Assembly (NCBI GenBank): GCA_947462335.1
Contig: OX381713.1
Coordinates: forward strand, 18,592,381-18,656,380
Length of the DNA: 64,000 bases
Source of the DNA: Harmothoe impar
Taxonomy: Eukaryota; Annelida; Polychaeta; Phyllodocida; Polynoidae
Direction of reading: 5' to 3'
The position numbers and the translations under genes were made by a program. A model generated the notes under the pieces. It worked only from the letters and a program-made list of their open reading frames with translations. It made no database searches and was not told where the DNA came from. Shown in pieces: positions 1 to 12,500 of this stretch. Within the stretch, counting starts at the first letter, position 1, and each line of letters starts with the position of its first letter.

Positions 1-1008
1 TAAAATGATGATTCTGGTTCTAGCACAACGAGATGTGTTTCATAATACAAAATTTTGGTTAGTTAGTGGGTTTGATTTTTTTTTTTTTTTTTCAAACTTA
101 AGCCTTATAGCTAATTGTCAGAAATTGAATCCCGAACTCGACTTATAGTCCCAATAGTCCCAAAGTTAATAGTTCCATAATGATCTCAAATAGCCATTTC
201 ATTCAACATTTGAGAGAAAATGGCAAGGATCGGCCTTGGATTGGCCTAGAGTCAGGTAACCTAAAACACAAATTTTGCCTAAGGTGCTAATTACATGGGA
301 CTTGGCAGGGGTGAGCTGCTCACCAGGGGTGTGTTAGTAGCGAGCAGTTAACAAATGCTCATTCATTGGCAGACATATTGGCTGTAACTTACTTTTAAAA
401 TTACTTGCTACGACTGCTGGTTAAACTCGTTAACCGTTTAGCGTGGACCTCCTTTTGTGCTGTGCCTTGCATGAGTTGCAAGGTCAGGTGATTCTCACAA
501 GGAGAAAGCAGCAGCAGCTGGAAGGACTTACTCTTTGTGGATGAGCTTTACTGTAGCCTGCTTGTGAAGTGCGACCAGAAAAAAGGCAACAGAGAAATAA
601 AATCCAACCTTTTTGTCTGCCGCTGCACTGACACCTTGCGAGCTACTCCAGCTGTGGTATAGCCTATCCGATGATATACATTATAGGCCCTACTGATATT
701 TGCTGTCAGTCATCTAGTTCATAGTTTTCATTTGATTAGAGATGGAAATACATAATTATTATCAAATCAACAAGGAATGAGTCGAATAGCGGAAATCATA
801 AAATATAACTCGGCGGATAAAACAAGCCATATTGTGTTAGTGCTCTAATTTTGTCAAATTCAAAGTTAAAATCTAGCAAACCATGTGCTGAAAATGAAGA
901 CTTTGCATTTATTCCCAAAATGATGTAATGATATGTCTCGTATCCGTTTTGATTTCCTATTTAGGTGTAGTTTAATGCTGCAGAATACTGCAGAATAGTG
1001 CAGAATAC
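1..1008. other. Unassigned AT-rich DNA
   Basis: No exon with convincing coding character or splice context was seen here. There is a T-run near 77-92. Short direct repeats of the form TGCAGAATACTG occur at about 977-1010, just upstream of the solo LTR. Confidence 0.5.
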
Positions 1009-1325
1009 TGTAGTGGGAGCGGCGGATCGAGTGGCGGATCCCACGTCGTCTGGCGGATCCGGCGGATCTGGCGGATCTGGCAGATCTGGCGGATTCCGCT
1101 AGACGGCGTGGCGGTCGCCACTCTATATAAGGATCCGCAGCGGAGCTGGCGGATCACTCTCTATCCAGCAACTGAAGCGCGCGGATGTCAGCTCTCGCTC
1201 CTGCTACACCGAATTGATGTGCCTTGTACTTATTCTTGAGACCATAATATAGTTATCCCTGAACCTTAATTGGAGCTGTGTCTTGTTCTATTTCCTAGCT
1301 AAGTGTTTGCCCTAGTCCTTTTACA
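1009..1325 (+). mobile_element. Probable solo LTR of a retrotransposon
   Basis: A 317-bp segment starts TGTAGTGGG and ends TTTTACA, the TG...CA termini of an LTR. ATAC lies immediately on both sides (1005-1008 and 1326-1329) as a possible 4-bp target duplication. Inside are tandem GGCGGATCT-like 9-mers (about 1020-1095) followed by a TATA box, TATATAAG, at about 1124, which is what U3 plus a core promoter would look like. No gag/pol sequence is nearby, so a recombined solo LTR is inferred. The alternative is an ordinary TATA promoter of an unseen + strand gene. Confidence 0.5.
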
Positions 1326-1329
1326 ATAC

Positions 1330-3862
1330 TGTACATGGAGAACATTATGCTTTGAAAAGCCACGTAAGTTTCAATGTCGGCTTTCCCTGGCTGAGTGCTA
1401 AATCAATGCTCTCTTTACTGTACCATAGATACTGCGACAATGGTACTGTAAATTTGGGCCATATCTGGAGCATGTGGTAGCCTATATTTTTTTCCATTCA
1501 CCTGATTAAATGTAGGTCCTGGAGGAAACCCTTTTGTCGGATAACACCTTTTTTGTGATTCCATACAATGTCTATTGAATGCAGGGTTTAGTCTGAGTAA
1601 CATCAGCATGTAATACAGATCATTAGTTCTTGTAAGGCTTAGCTCATCATCATACTGTTGACGCCATTTCTTTATAATATGGCAACAAGAATGGTAAATG
1701 GGTTATTTCTGGCAACATAATCTTGCATTGTGTTTGGCCTTTCCCCATTAGCTTATGATTTCCTTATAGGAGCATTCTGCTTTGTGTGCCTTTCCAATAA
1801 TTTTCTGTAGCTTATCACGTTCATATTTTATTCGTTTCTTTTGCAATGAATATTCTTCTATATAAATGTACATTTGACCTAGAAGTTCCATTGTCATATT
1901 TGAATATCTCCCAACAAGAGCAGTGTATGTTGATTCCTTTCTCTCAGATGTAAACAAATTCACAGCATCGGAAATGCAGACATACACAAAAACAGTCAGG
2001 TTTCTGTTTCCACAGGGGTTTCCTTGCCTGCGGCGCAGGCATTTCAATATGGTTGCTGTAATGAATGAATTTAGGTCAAGGGCAAACACTGTTTCAACCC
2101 CTTCATCACCCTGATATGACACACCACACCGAATGCTGGCTGTTGGAAGAGGGAAATAAGGTGAAAGATTAAAGAATGCCAGCTTGTTAGCATGTAGCAG
2201 GGGAGGCTTTATCTATGGGAATTGTCTGAACATCACTATGGAAAACACTTTGGAATTGCTTCATGACTGGACAATCTGGAGAGACAAGCTTTGTGCATAT
2301 CCTGGGAAATGCTGTTGACAATTCCTTAGGCAACCGTCGTGTGCATTTACATATCACATATCATATTGTGACGTCTATATCTGTATTATTGGAAGAGGTC
2401 ATCCTAAAGCCAAAACACAGTCCTACCATCTACTGACAATTCAATAACACCCAGACTTACTTCTGCCTGCAGGAACAAATTCACTATAGCTACTTCACTG
2501 ACCAATCGGCATGCATCCCCATATACAACGGACGTTCCTCCCTGTCCGACTGTAGCCTAGCAATAAGCAGTAACCCGGGGCTGTTTCCGGGAAGACCTCC
2601 TCATAAATCCACTTCAGGACGAGTGTGGAATATAGTGGACACTGTGTCGGCATACGGTTGACTAGCGCTGAAATTATTGGGGACCTACATTGGCTATAGT
2701 CGAGACTTTTATATATAGGAATATTATACAGCTTGTATTGGAATTTCAAGCTGGTCCATTCTAAGGGCACCATAATTGCTGGTGTAAAGGATTGCTTCTA
2801 CGCCTAACTCGCATATATAAGGACCCTTAACTTTGATACATTTTATAAGCCACATAGAAGGGTTGATTATAGTAACTTTAATGCTGTTGTATACATTAAA
2901 AATACTTGCGTATAAGCTGCACTCTGACCATTTCCTGATCCTATAAGCCCCACTGACCATCTGACTTGTGTACTGGCCTATATATATGCGAGGTTTTGAA
3001 GTGCATTATATTATCTATCAAAGGTCTGAGGTTATTTCAAGTGTTCACGGGGTGAACCTGGTTGCTATAGGAAGACGTCTTTTCAAAAATAAATAACGAC
3101 AAAATTGACTCATCAATCCAAGCAACTACAAATCCCAGAAAACTTAGTGTAGTGACAACCCAATTACAATTACTTCATGTATAGTGTGTCCATAGTGTGG
3201 AAAGCCGTATGACCACAGGTTTATTCAGACAATATGATATGGAAGCAAAGGTATGCATCTTACCCTGTGACATACAAGATCCAATACATTCATGTTGGGT
3301 TGCTTAAGCTTTTTACTGTACATTCATAGCTTAAATTCCAGTTTGGTTAAATGAATATATTTTTCTGCAATATTTATGACATTTTGTATCAGAATCTTCG
3401 ACACAATCCATGGTCATACAACACCGTGCCAACTCATTTCCGTACAGAGTTCATATTTGCTATGTCTCAGATGTTAATGTCTATGTTCAATGACTGAGAG
3501 GGGGGGGGGTAGAATAATTTTGTTCTGGAACAAAGACTTTCCTCACTGAATCGATGGGACTGTACGAGGAAATAGAGACAACACGTTGTGTCAGCATCTC
3601 TATAGAAATGAGTCCAGACAGAGCTTAATTGTCAAAGGACACACAATGTCGCATTCATATTTTTGTCAAAACTTAGATAATTACACTGATTGTTACCGGT
3701 GAATATGATCTCCCTTTTCAAATAACACCACAGGCAAATAGACTAGCCGTGGTATGAATAGACATATGTTCAGTTCACGATGATCTTTCCCAACGTCCCA
3801 AGCGTTGCTGTCAATACGAATAAATCTCAGGATATTTTTTTCATGTCACAGTGTATTTGGCG
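1330..3862. other. Unassigned DNA with a diverged MITE
   Basis: Apart from the weak minus-strand ORF, nothing solid is seen. The stretch at about 2790-2960 contains GCGTATAAGC-like words related to the inverted-repeat family that is clearer at 14662 and 17802, so it is probably a decayed copy of that family. Confidence 0.35.
1748..2122 (-). CDS. Unrecognised ORF or exon, 124 codons
   Basis: I do not recognise this reading frame. It is open for 124 codons on the minus strand, and its last third is rich in Lys, Tyr, Glu and Ile in a pattern compatible with a short coiled coil (IEEYSLQKKRIKYERDKLQK). A plausible splice acceptor (CATATCAG) lies close to its 5' end, so the true coding part could begin at about 2110 as an exon. 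A second minus-strand ORF at 1415-1609 lies downstream and could be a further piece. Without similarity evidence it could equally be a chance ORF or a transposon remnant. Confidence 0.22.
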   Translation of the reverse strand: MSYQGDEGVETVFALDLNSFITATILKCLRRRQGNPCGNRNLTVFVYVCISDAVNLFTSERKESTYTALVGRYSNMTMELLGQMYIYIEEYSLQKKRIKYERDKLQKIIGKAHKAECSYKEIIS

Positions 3863-6800
3863 AAGGAGTTCTTCATAAAACTATATACGGTACCATATAG
3901 GGATTAACTCATCTGTTGAATCAGAAAGGCTAAACAAAAAAAAACACGCTGTGTTCTGACTCAATACTACTGACGAGCAACAGCTTTGCTGTAGTACAAA
4001 ATAATTGTATTCCTAAAGTCCTCCTCCAATGATGTTATTATGTCGAACATAATTATGTATATACATTTTCTTCTTTAGTACACTTGTGGGTCTTCATGAC
4101 TCAGAATTTCACCATTAGGAATTTCTGCAATAACTTTAGATCAAAGTGTGCGTATCTCCTCTATATAATTGCAAGATCCCCATAGATAAGACTTTGACAG
4201 ACTGTACTAAGTGCTTTGCTGCACGTACTCGAAACCTAGCCTGGGCCACTTAAAGGCGTTATTTGAATTTGACATTTCAGGCTTGGCAATGCTTTATAAT
4301 CATTTTGTGTATATTGTCGGTAATGCGGATGGATTTCTGACGGAATCATTCAGAACTCTTAACATTCTAATATGTCACCCGAGGTATACAAAAGCCAATA
4401 TGGATTTCTCACTGCATGGACCCAACAGTCGATCGCAAATCTCTATGAGTAGACATATATCATGAGAGTAATAATAACCTCTATATAGTATACTCAAATT
4501 ATCTATATCATAAAGGCTTCTACATGCAGGGGCCTGTTAAGATCGAAAGTCAGAAGGCTCTTACAATGAAGCTGCCACTTTATGTATGCTAAGGGGATTG
4601 TAGTATAATCTACCATGCATATATTCATATATAATGCGACTTTAGCCCGTGGTTATTTTCAATATAGTGGATTATGCTGCTCAGTGCAAATCACAAAAAG
4701 GATCTGTGGATTTCTTCAAATCTCTTTAATTTTGTTCATACCCCATCAATCACGGCATGAATGTCATGGATGCCTAAAGCGAAGGATAGCCAATTGCCTT
4801 GACCTCATCTAGCTAATATTTTGACTGTAGTACACGCAATCATTGGCCCGTAATAACAGGGAGGCAGGTGCCCTAACTATCCAAGAGCTATCTGCTGCCA
4901 ACGTCTATAACATAGTTTAGCAGAAATTGTCCAATTCTACCATTAATTATAATGAGCTTTTTATCAACTCCATTGCCTCATCAACGGATTTAAGATACTT
5001 TAGGCCATACTCGCACATCTCTTTTAGATCAAGCGGGTCGTGTTGAAGTGCAATATTGGTTCCTTTCAAAGACTTAGAATCAATGCAAACAATATGCAAG
5101 CAGCAAATTTAGTAATGAGTAGTGAGTCAGAATAACAGAGAATTGATAAAGAACTGAAAAGGTGACAAATTATTTAGATTTAATTCAAGATACTACTATA
5201 GAAACAAAACAGAGGGTAAGGGTTAAGTTAAGTGCTAGTGACAACTACGACCAGGAAGGAGAAAGCGGGAAAGGGCTATCAACGTCAAGCTCTAAGTGGA
5301 GTGTCAGCTGTGATCTATGGAACCATCACAGTAAGATGGAAGTGGCCAGTGGGGATTGCACAAATGATGTATAGGTGACCGGTATAGTCAGCAGTTAGAG
5401 CTCCAGCTGAAATTTAGCCACTGAGGGATAGAGATAGGCAATGACTTATTAGTTAAGCTAAATATGTCAACACCACTAAGGAGTTCTTCATAAAACTATA
5501 TACGGTACCATATAGGGATTAACTCATCTGTTGAATCAGAAAGGCTAAACAAAAAAAAACACGCTGTGTTCTGACTCAATACTACTGACAAGCAACAGCT
5601 TTGCTGTAGTACAAAATAATTGTATTCCTAAAGTCCTCCTCCAATGATGTTATTATGTCGAACATAATTATGTATATACATTTTCTTCTTTAGTACACTT
5701 GTGGGTCTTCATGACTCAGAATTTCACCATTAGGAATTTCTGCAATAACTTTAGATCAAAGTGTGCGTATCTCCTCTATATAATTGCAAGATCCCCATAG
5801 ATAAGACTTTGACAGACTGTACTAAGTGCTTTGCTGCACGTACTCGAAACCTAGCCTGGGCCACTTAAAGGCGTCATTTGAATTTGACATTTCAGGCTTG
5901 GCAATGCTTTATAATCATTTTGTGTATATTGTCGGTAATGCGGATGGATTTCTGACGGAATCATTCAGAACTCTTAACATTCTAATATGTCACCCGAGGT
6001 ATACAAAAGCCAATATGGATTTCTCACTGCATGGACCCAACAGTCGATCGCAAATCTCTATGAGTAGACATATATCATGAGAGTAATAATAACCTCTATA
6101 TAGTATACTCAAATTATCTATATCATAAAGGCTTCTACATGCAGGGGCCTGTTAAGATCGAAAGTCAGAAGGCTCTTACAATGAAGCTGCCACTTTATGT
6201 ATGCTAAGGGGATTGTAGTATAATCTACCATGCATATATTCATATATAATGCGACTTTAGCCCGTGGTTATTTTCAATATAGTGGATTATGCTGCTCAGT
6301 GCAAATCACAAAAAGGATCTGTGGATTTCTTCAAATCTCTTTAATTTTGTTCATACCTCATCAATCACGGCATGAATGTCATGGATGCCTAAAGCGAAGG
6401 ATAGCCAATTGCCTTGACCTCATCTAGCTAATATTTTGACTGTAGTACACACAATCATTGGCCCGTAATAACAGGGAGGCAGGTGCCCTAACTATCCAAG
6501 AGCTATCTGCTGCCAACGTCTATAACATAGTTTAGCAGAAATTGTCCAATTCTACCATTAATTATAATGAGCTTTTTATCAACTCCATTGCCTCATCAAC
6601 GGATTTAAGATACTTTAGGCCATACTCGCACATCTCTTTTAGATCAAGCGGGTCGTGTTGAAGTGCAATATTGGTTCCTTTCAAAGACTTAGAATCAATG
6701 CAAACAATATGCAAGCAGCAAATTTAGTAATGAGTAGTGAGTCAGAATAACAGAGAATTGATAAAGAACTGAAAAGGTGACAAATTATTTAGATTTAATT

Positions 6801-7092
6801 CAAGATACTACTATAGAAACAAAACAGAGGGTAAGGGTTAAGTTAAGTGCTAGTGACAACTACGACCAGGAAGGAGAAAGCGGGAAAGGGCTATCAACGT
6901 CAAGCTCTAAGTGGAGTGTCAGCTGTGATCTATGGAACCATCACAGTAAGATGGAAGTGGCCAGTGGGGATTGCACAAATGATGTATAGGTGACCGGTAT
7001 AGTCAGCAGTTAGAGCTCCAGCTGGAATTTAGCCACTGAGGGATAGAGATAGGCAATGACTTATTAGTTAAGCTAAATATGTCAACACCACT
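3863..7092 (+). repeat. Young tandem duplication of 1,615 bp
   Basis: Copy 1 runs 3863-5477 and copy 2 runs 5478-7092. The same sequence recurs head to tail with a constant offset of 1,615 bp and only a handful of single-base differences, for example near 3974, 4261, 4742, 4835 and 5410. The short ORFs inside both copies are repeated with it and show no other sign of being genes. The junction shares only AA/TAA microhomology, so the event looks like a recent non-homologous or unequal-exchange duplication. An assembly artefact is possible, though the scattered differences argue against simple duplication of the same reads. Confidence 0.95.
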
Positions 7093-8985
7093 AAATGCAG
7101 GTGACCTCATATTTCTAAGTTTTCACTAAACTAATTTCAATCGATCAATTCAATCACCTATAAGTTACTTGATACTTATTGTAAATCACACGTTCAATGT
7201 TTTTTCTATACTGATATAACCCCCTACCCTAGAACTACCAGCTTGTAATACCATTATTCTGATGATGCTAGCACTAAATCACAGTATACATTATGCATAT
7301 GAGAGCCCCAAAGACCATTAACTTAATCTTGTCCTACAGTAGATATGGGCTGTCGTGTAATAAGTGTTTGCTGTAGCCCTGTTATACCCCTTTAAGGTGT
7401 GTTATTAATCACACTCTGCACCTAATCAATTACAATTACCACGGCCATACCAAGGCCAGGATACCAAGCGGAAGTCCATAATGACAATACACAACACAGT
7501 TATGGTTGGTGATGGTGAAAAGGTGATTTGTCAATATGCTGCCAAGAGACCTTCCCACAGCCATCTCTAGTGCAATCAGGATCCCCATGGGGCTGGGCAA
7601 TCTAATGAGAATCCATGCAGTAGATAACGTCTTAGAGTTAACTATAGCTTTTAACACAAATCACTCCAAATGCGGCCAGGGACAGCCACTCATTCTCATG
7701 TCCATCATCTATTGCTGTATTCCTGGGGTTGTATACGGCCGAATTTATATAAGATAGAAATGACTGAATTCTCAGAGGAAATAAATCTAGTAGGTTCCGA
7801 GAATGGAATAACTGGACTGTACATACATATGGCTAAACCTCTTTTCAGGTAATGTATCTGTGTATACCCCAATATCCCCGAAACAGCCCAATCGGCGGTG
7901 GACATGATGTCACATAGCGTTTACTGTTGTAAGCAGTTCTAGCAGTCCGCCGTGCATGTCCCATTGAAAACAGCGGACCAACGTTCAAAGGACCAACACC
8001 ATGACCAACACCATGATCTGACGTCTGCATGCCATGTTGCCAGGCAACCTGGCAGGGCTATGGCATGTTGCTGCGCAACATGACGTCGTCATGATGACGT
8101 GACGTCACGAAGCAAGATGGCGGACCTTTGTTTACAAGATCTAGTTACCTTTATTGTTAATTACTATGAAACGGCTAAACATAACTATCTAGATGTATGA
8201 CCTATCAAAATGCCCGGATTGATGATTTCTCTTCGGGAAACACAGTGTTTAATACTGTCAACCATAAGTTAGCAGATGATAGAAATTGACAGGTGTCAAA
8301 AGTTGGTGTCAACGGTTGACAATTATTGATCTCTGATTGATTTCTTTGGTGCAGAAATGAACGTCTTACTATAATTCCTTGTTCACTAAGCTAAGTCCCT
8401 AGGCAATGATATAGCACCCTAGTGGGCATACCATAACTGTAGTGGACGATAGTATATATTCTGTCTGCCCGAGTGAAAAAAACAACAACTTGTATAACCA
8501 TATTGGTATGCAGTCCCCACATACTACTGCATACTGCTACCTGTTAGTCTGTTATAGATTCAGGTGGAGCTAGTAAGAGCTTGCTATATTATAAAGTTTG
8601 GGTCCCCACATAAATGCCACTGATTTAGTGGTGGTTGTGTCACTAAATTGGCGTGTGCCGTCAACATCATACTTTGCTCTGGATAAAAAGTATGCATTAT
8701 TATCAGCGTCTAGCTATCTGAGGTTCACGACATATGTGAGTGTCTGTCTTACTCCGGGTGTTTTCCGTGTATAAAAATCAACATTTTACAGCCGTGAAAT
8801 AGGAAATTAGTTATCACATCTACCCATATGATAGATCCTTTCCATCTGATACATATCATTTCGAAAGCTATTGGAGTGCTTTTTATTTATTGTTTGAGAG
8901 AACATTCTAACTTGGGTTACCATGACAAACAAAAAAAATTCTTTTCACTGTTCTTAAACAATATATTGCCAATCCCAAGAGTATA
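7093..8985. other. Unassigned DNA with CRE/YY1-like motifs
   Basis: No exon was recognised. At about 8040-8125 there is an unusually motif-dense GC-richer patch: short inverted repeats around GTTGC/GCAAC, a TGACGTCA cAMP-response-type palindrome near 8100, and AAGATGGCGG (YY1-type) at about 8115. This could be promoter-like DNA or a repeat remnant. Confidence 0.35.
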
Positions 8986-9208
8986 CATACACTGTAAATA
9001 GTTAATGTAAGTACACAGTAGAATCTACTGTGGAGCCACAGAAGAATATACTGTGGAGCCACAGAAGAATAAACTGTAGAATGGATTTACAGTAGAATCT
9101 ACTGTAGATTTATAGTAGATTCTACTATTTACCTACAATGAACTGTACATCTAGAGTATAATCTACGCTAGACCTACAAAAGGGCAACCAACTCTTCACA
9201 GTGTATGG
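8986..9208. mobile_element. MITE-like ACTGTA palindromic element, copy 1
   Basis: The ends are inverted (CATACACTGT ... ACAGTGTATGG). The interior is a run of palindromic words built from TTTACAGTAGATTCTACTGTA-type halves. A second copy with the same layout, including GGCAACCAACT near the right end, lies at 13989-14157. No ORF is present, so this is a non-autonomous inverted-repeat element. Confidence 0.6.
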
Positions 9209-9401
9209 CTCTGCTCTCTTTAGTTGGGAATTGTGTCTATTTGGTTTTGGAGGCCTACTGACTCGTGGAACGTCCAGCTCGTGAGATTCAATCATCAGTA
9301 TGAGACTCATGGACCTTTGTCTATTATTTTCTACTCTCTATGAAACTGCTGTTGACGTGCACGTCCAGATGTCTAACCCATGTACTGTGGTTGTGTTGTA
9401 G

Positions 9402-9511
9402 ACATGGCGGGACCGGTACCTGATGTGGGACCCCAGCAAGTACGAGGATATCCGCGCTGTCAGGATGGACCCCAGCCTGGTCTGGATCCCTGATATCATG
9501 CTCTACAACAC
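9402..9511 (+). CDS. nAChR-like exon: loop A region
   Basis: This 110-bp exon begins after TTGTAG and ends before GTGAGT. It encodes [11 protein letters not shown] through [11 protein letters not shown], the signature of the strand carrying agonist loop A. It is entered in phase 0 and left in phase 2, as in many nAChR genes. Confidence 0.93.
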
Positions 9512-12500
9512 GTGAGTAACGCTTTTCTTACTTCTACTATTTATAAAGGATAAAACCAAGTATAAATTCGCAGTTTAGAGCTTATCAGTACATTCGTTAG
9601 AAATGTTGCAGAACGAACAGCTGTGCCATGGCTAGGTTTCATATCAAATTGATAATTTGTTTGTGAACATATTTTTAATAGTTTTTTTATCGATTATTTA
9701 TATTAATCAAAACGCCAAATAACCTACTGAAAGAAGGAAGGAAGCGAAGCTTTGTTGATAAACGTAACTATATTCATAAGATTTAGAGATTGAAAGATGA
9801 TTTTATGAGGATAAGATGAGTTGTGTATTAATGCCATTGTGTAAAATGAGAGTACATAAATACATGAATTATTGAGATGATATTTATAGAGGTAATTGAA
9901 AATTATGTAGAACATAAATATTGCAGGTGAGGGTGGGTGGGAGACAATGTATGGATGATGTGTGTAGGAGGGGAAAGAAGAGAGAAGTGGACAAGGGCCG
10001 CGGCCGATAATATATAATGACACTAGCGCTTTAGGCTATGGGGGCCGCCATCTTGACTCAGAGCAACGCATTATGGTTAGGCCCCCGACTTCATAGCAGT
10101 GCATTATGGGTTAATTTCTTATCAGTTCCTTCGTTCAAGGTATGAGAGAAGGGGATTAGTTTGATAAGGAGATGGGGTGTAGCCCCCATCTTCCTGAGGT
10201 ATCAGGATGTGCGAGTGCCGTATACATGTGGGTTGTGGGTAGTACCGGATCCTAACACCAGAGGGGGCTGGGGTGGAGTAGTTGGACACCTGGCTAAATC
10301 AATGACGGCCCCTATACTCAACAACCACATGAAGCTACTATTAATTTGATATCAAATAATATGGATAATTAGCTATATCTGCTTACTTTATAGAATGCCT
10401 CTTATAATGTTGATAATTACCCCTAACATCTGTATATATTACATCAAATGCCAGTGCGAAAACACAGATGAGTGAACCGGTATATAATTATAGTACTTTA
10501 TTTTCTCTTTTTTTTGAGGGGCATTGTGAAATCAAACTGGGACATGCTAGTACGCTCCTACCAGACCCGGGGGATACATGAAAAAGGTTTCCTGACCACG
10601 TACAAGAAACCAAAAAACCTACAGTCCTACCTAGTCCTTGCAAAGCTGGGTAAAGCACCTAGTGACTTACCCAGTGTAAAGGTCAATGTCTGCAAGACCA
10701 AGAACTGTGGATATTGCACCCGCATGAACTTTACTGGCAAAATTAGATGTACCTCCATGGGGCGCACCTACTCCAGTAAGCAGCATGTGTGCTGCAAGAG
10801 CTCAAATCTGATCTACTGCCTCGTCTGCAAAAGATGTGGTAAAATGTACGTAGGCCAGACACAAGCTCGTCTGATGGACAGGTGCCAAACACACCTGAGG
10901 AACACCAGAACTGATGTTAAAATGAGCATCGTCGGTGCCCATTTTAACTCGGCCTTCCATAAAAAGCTGGATGATTTGGAGATCTACACAGTAGACTTCA
11001 TTAATGCTCCCCCCTTGAGTGACAAGGCCGCCTACCTGAGAAATCTCATTGACTTCAATTGGATTCAGAGACCTTTTAGTGCGGGATAAAAACTGGGATA
11101 CATTTGTACCAGGGACTAAGTATAGGCCTAGCCAATGCCCGATCCCACCTGTGAGATGGTCTAGCACCCTTCGAGACTCTGATCTAGCACTGTCATAAAA
11201 TTTTATTTAACCACCTCGGCATTTTAAGGTATAGGCCTACACAGGGTTTTTTGAGAATCTTTAGTCTATCTGAAAATTCATGGTACACCCTTTAGATTTC
11301 CCTTGTAAATCTAGAGCCTAGAAATTAAATCCTAGAAAAACTCGGGACCACTGGCAATTTAATTGTCACTGTTTTAGCTTGATATTTGCTTGATAATAAG
11401 GCTAGCGTCCGCAATAGTGGATATGATAGTCAACGGTTATAGAAAGTACCATATGCAAATTTAATTTACGGGAGACACTGAGTTCCTGGCCATTGTCCTG
11501 TTAAGAATAATCTATGATACCTCTAGTTCTATCCTCCCTCCTGTAAACAGGTTCTATTTAAATGATGTATAAGGGAATTGTGTTGTTTGCAATAGGGACA
11601 TGCAATCCCTTCACTACATGGTTTACCCCGTCCAGGTAAGCCATTGTCACTGGTAAAATGACATGTTGAAAGTATCTTTCTGTTGTTAGTGGCTTCCTAT
11701 GGGCTGCTACCGTTGGCTAATGTGTAGGTAACATGACAACATTTTGTTACATCTGTGCCAAAATCAGATAAATCCCAGTGAACCCTTTTCAGACATCAGT
11801 AGTGTCCTCATGCTCTCACACTGGCACTACTGATACTTCTAAGGTCTCTGATAAATGATAGATAAGTAAGTACAGTTACAATTAGCGAGAGGAAATCAAA
11901 GGGGCCTTGAAGGACACCCTGATTTAACTTTAAATAGATGATGACAACACATTTTAAAACCCTACTTCTACTTTAGCAGGCACACAATACTGTTTATTCT
12001 CTCAAAACTAAAATAATTATAATGCGACCAGTGGACGTCATATCATTGTGTATCCCAGCAGGTATAGTTTGGGTCAAATTTAACTTTATGTATTCTTTAT
12101 TCACTCATCTGTCTTTCCAGAGTAGTTTACTCAAAGCAATTAGCAAGCGGGGAGGTGCATAAATAATATCCCCATCCCCATCAAAGTTAGATTGGGTGGG
12201 GCCATTGTAATAGTTCCTCTGACAGCTATTTAATATTAAATTTAAAACGTTACATTTCCCAAGCACTTTATATATGAGAAAAGATGTTCTGATTAAAATG
12301 TCGTTCGAGGGACTAAGAAGTCTAGAGTTAGATGTACGTGTTACCATTCACCTCCACTGCTCACTGCCCCAACACTAGAACACTGTAGAGTTGGAATGAC
12401 TCCCAGAAGAAATATTTACCACTGCCTAGACAGTTGTTATGGGGAAAAGGGGACAGTGAGTTGTGGCATCTTAGAGACGCATGCATCACATCGGCACTTT

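Noticed and set aside
4211..6989. Repeated small ORFs in the tandem duplication
   Set aside because: They repeat only because the DNA is duplicated. No motif, splice context or codon bias supports coding.
1..9401. Upstream exons of the receptor (signal peptide, 45-bp exon before loop A)
   Set aside because: I scanned for the VDEKNQ-type exon and for a signal peptide and saw no convincing candidate with splice sites.
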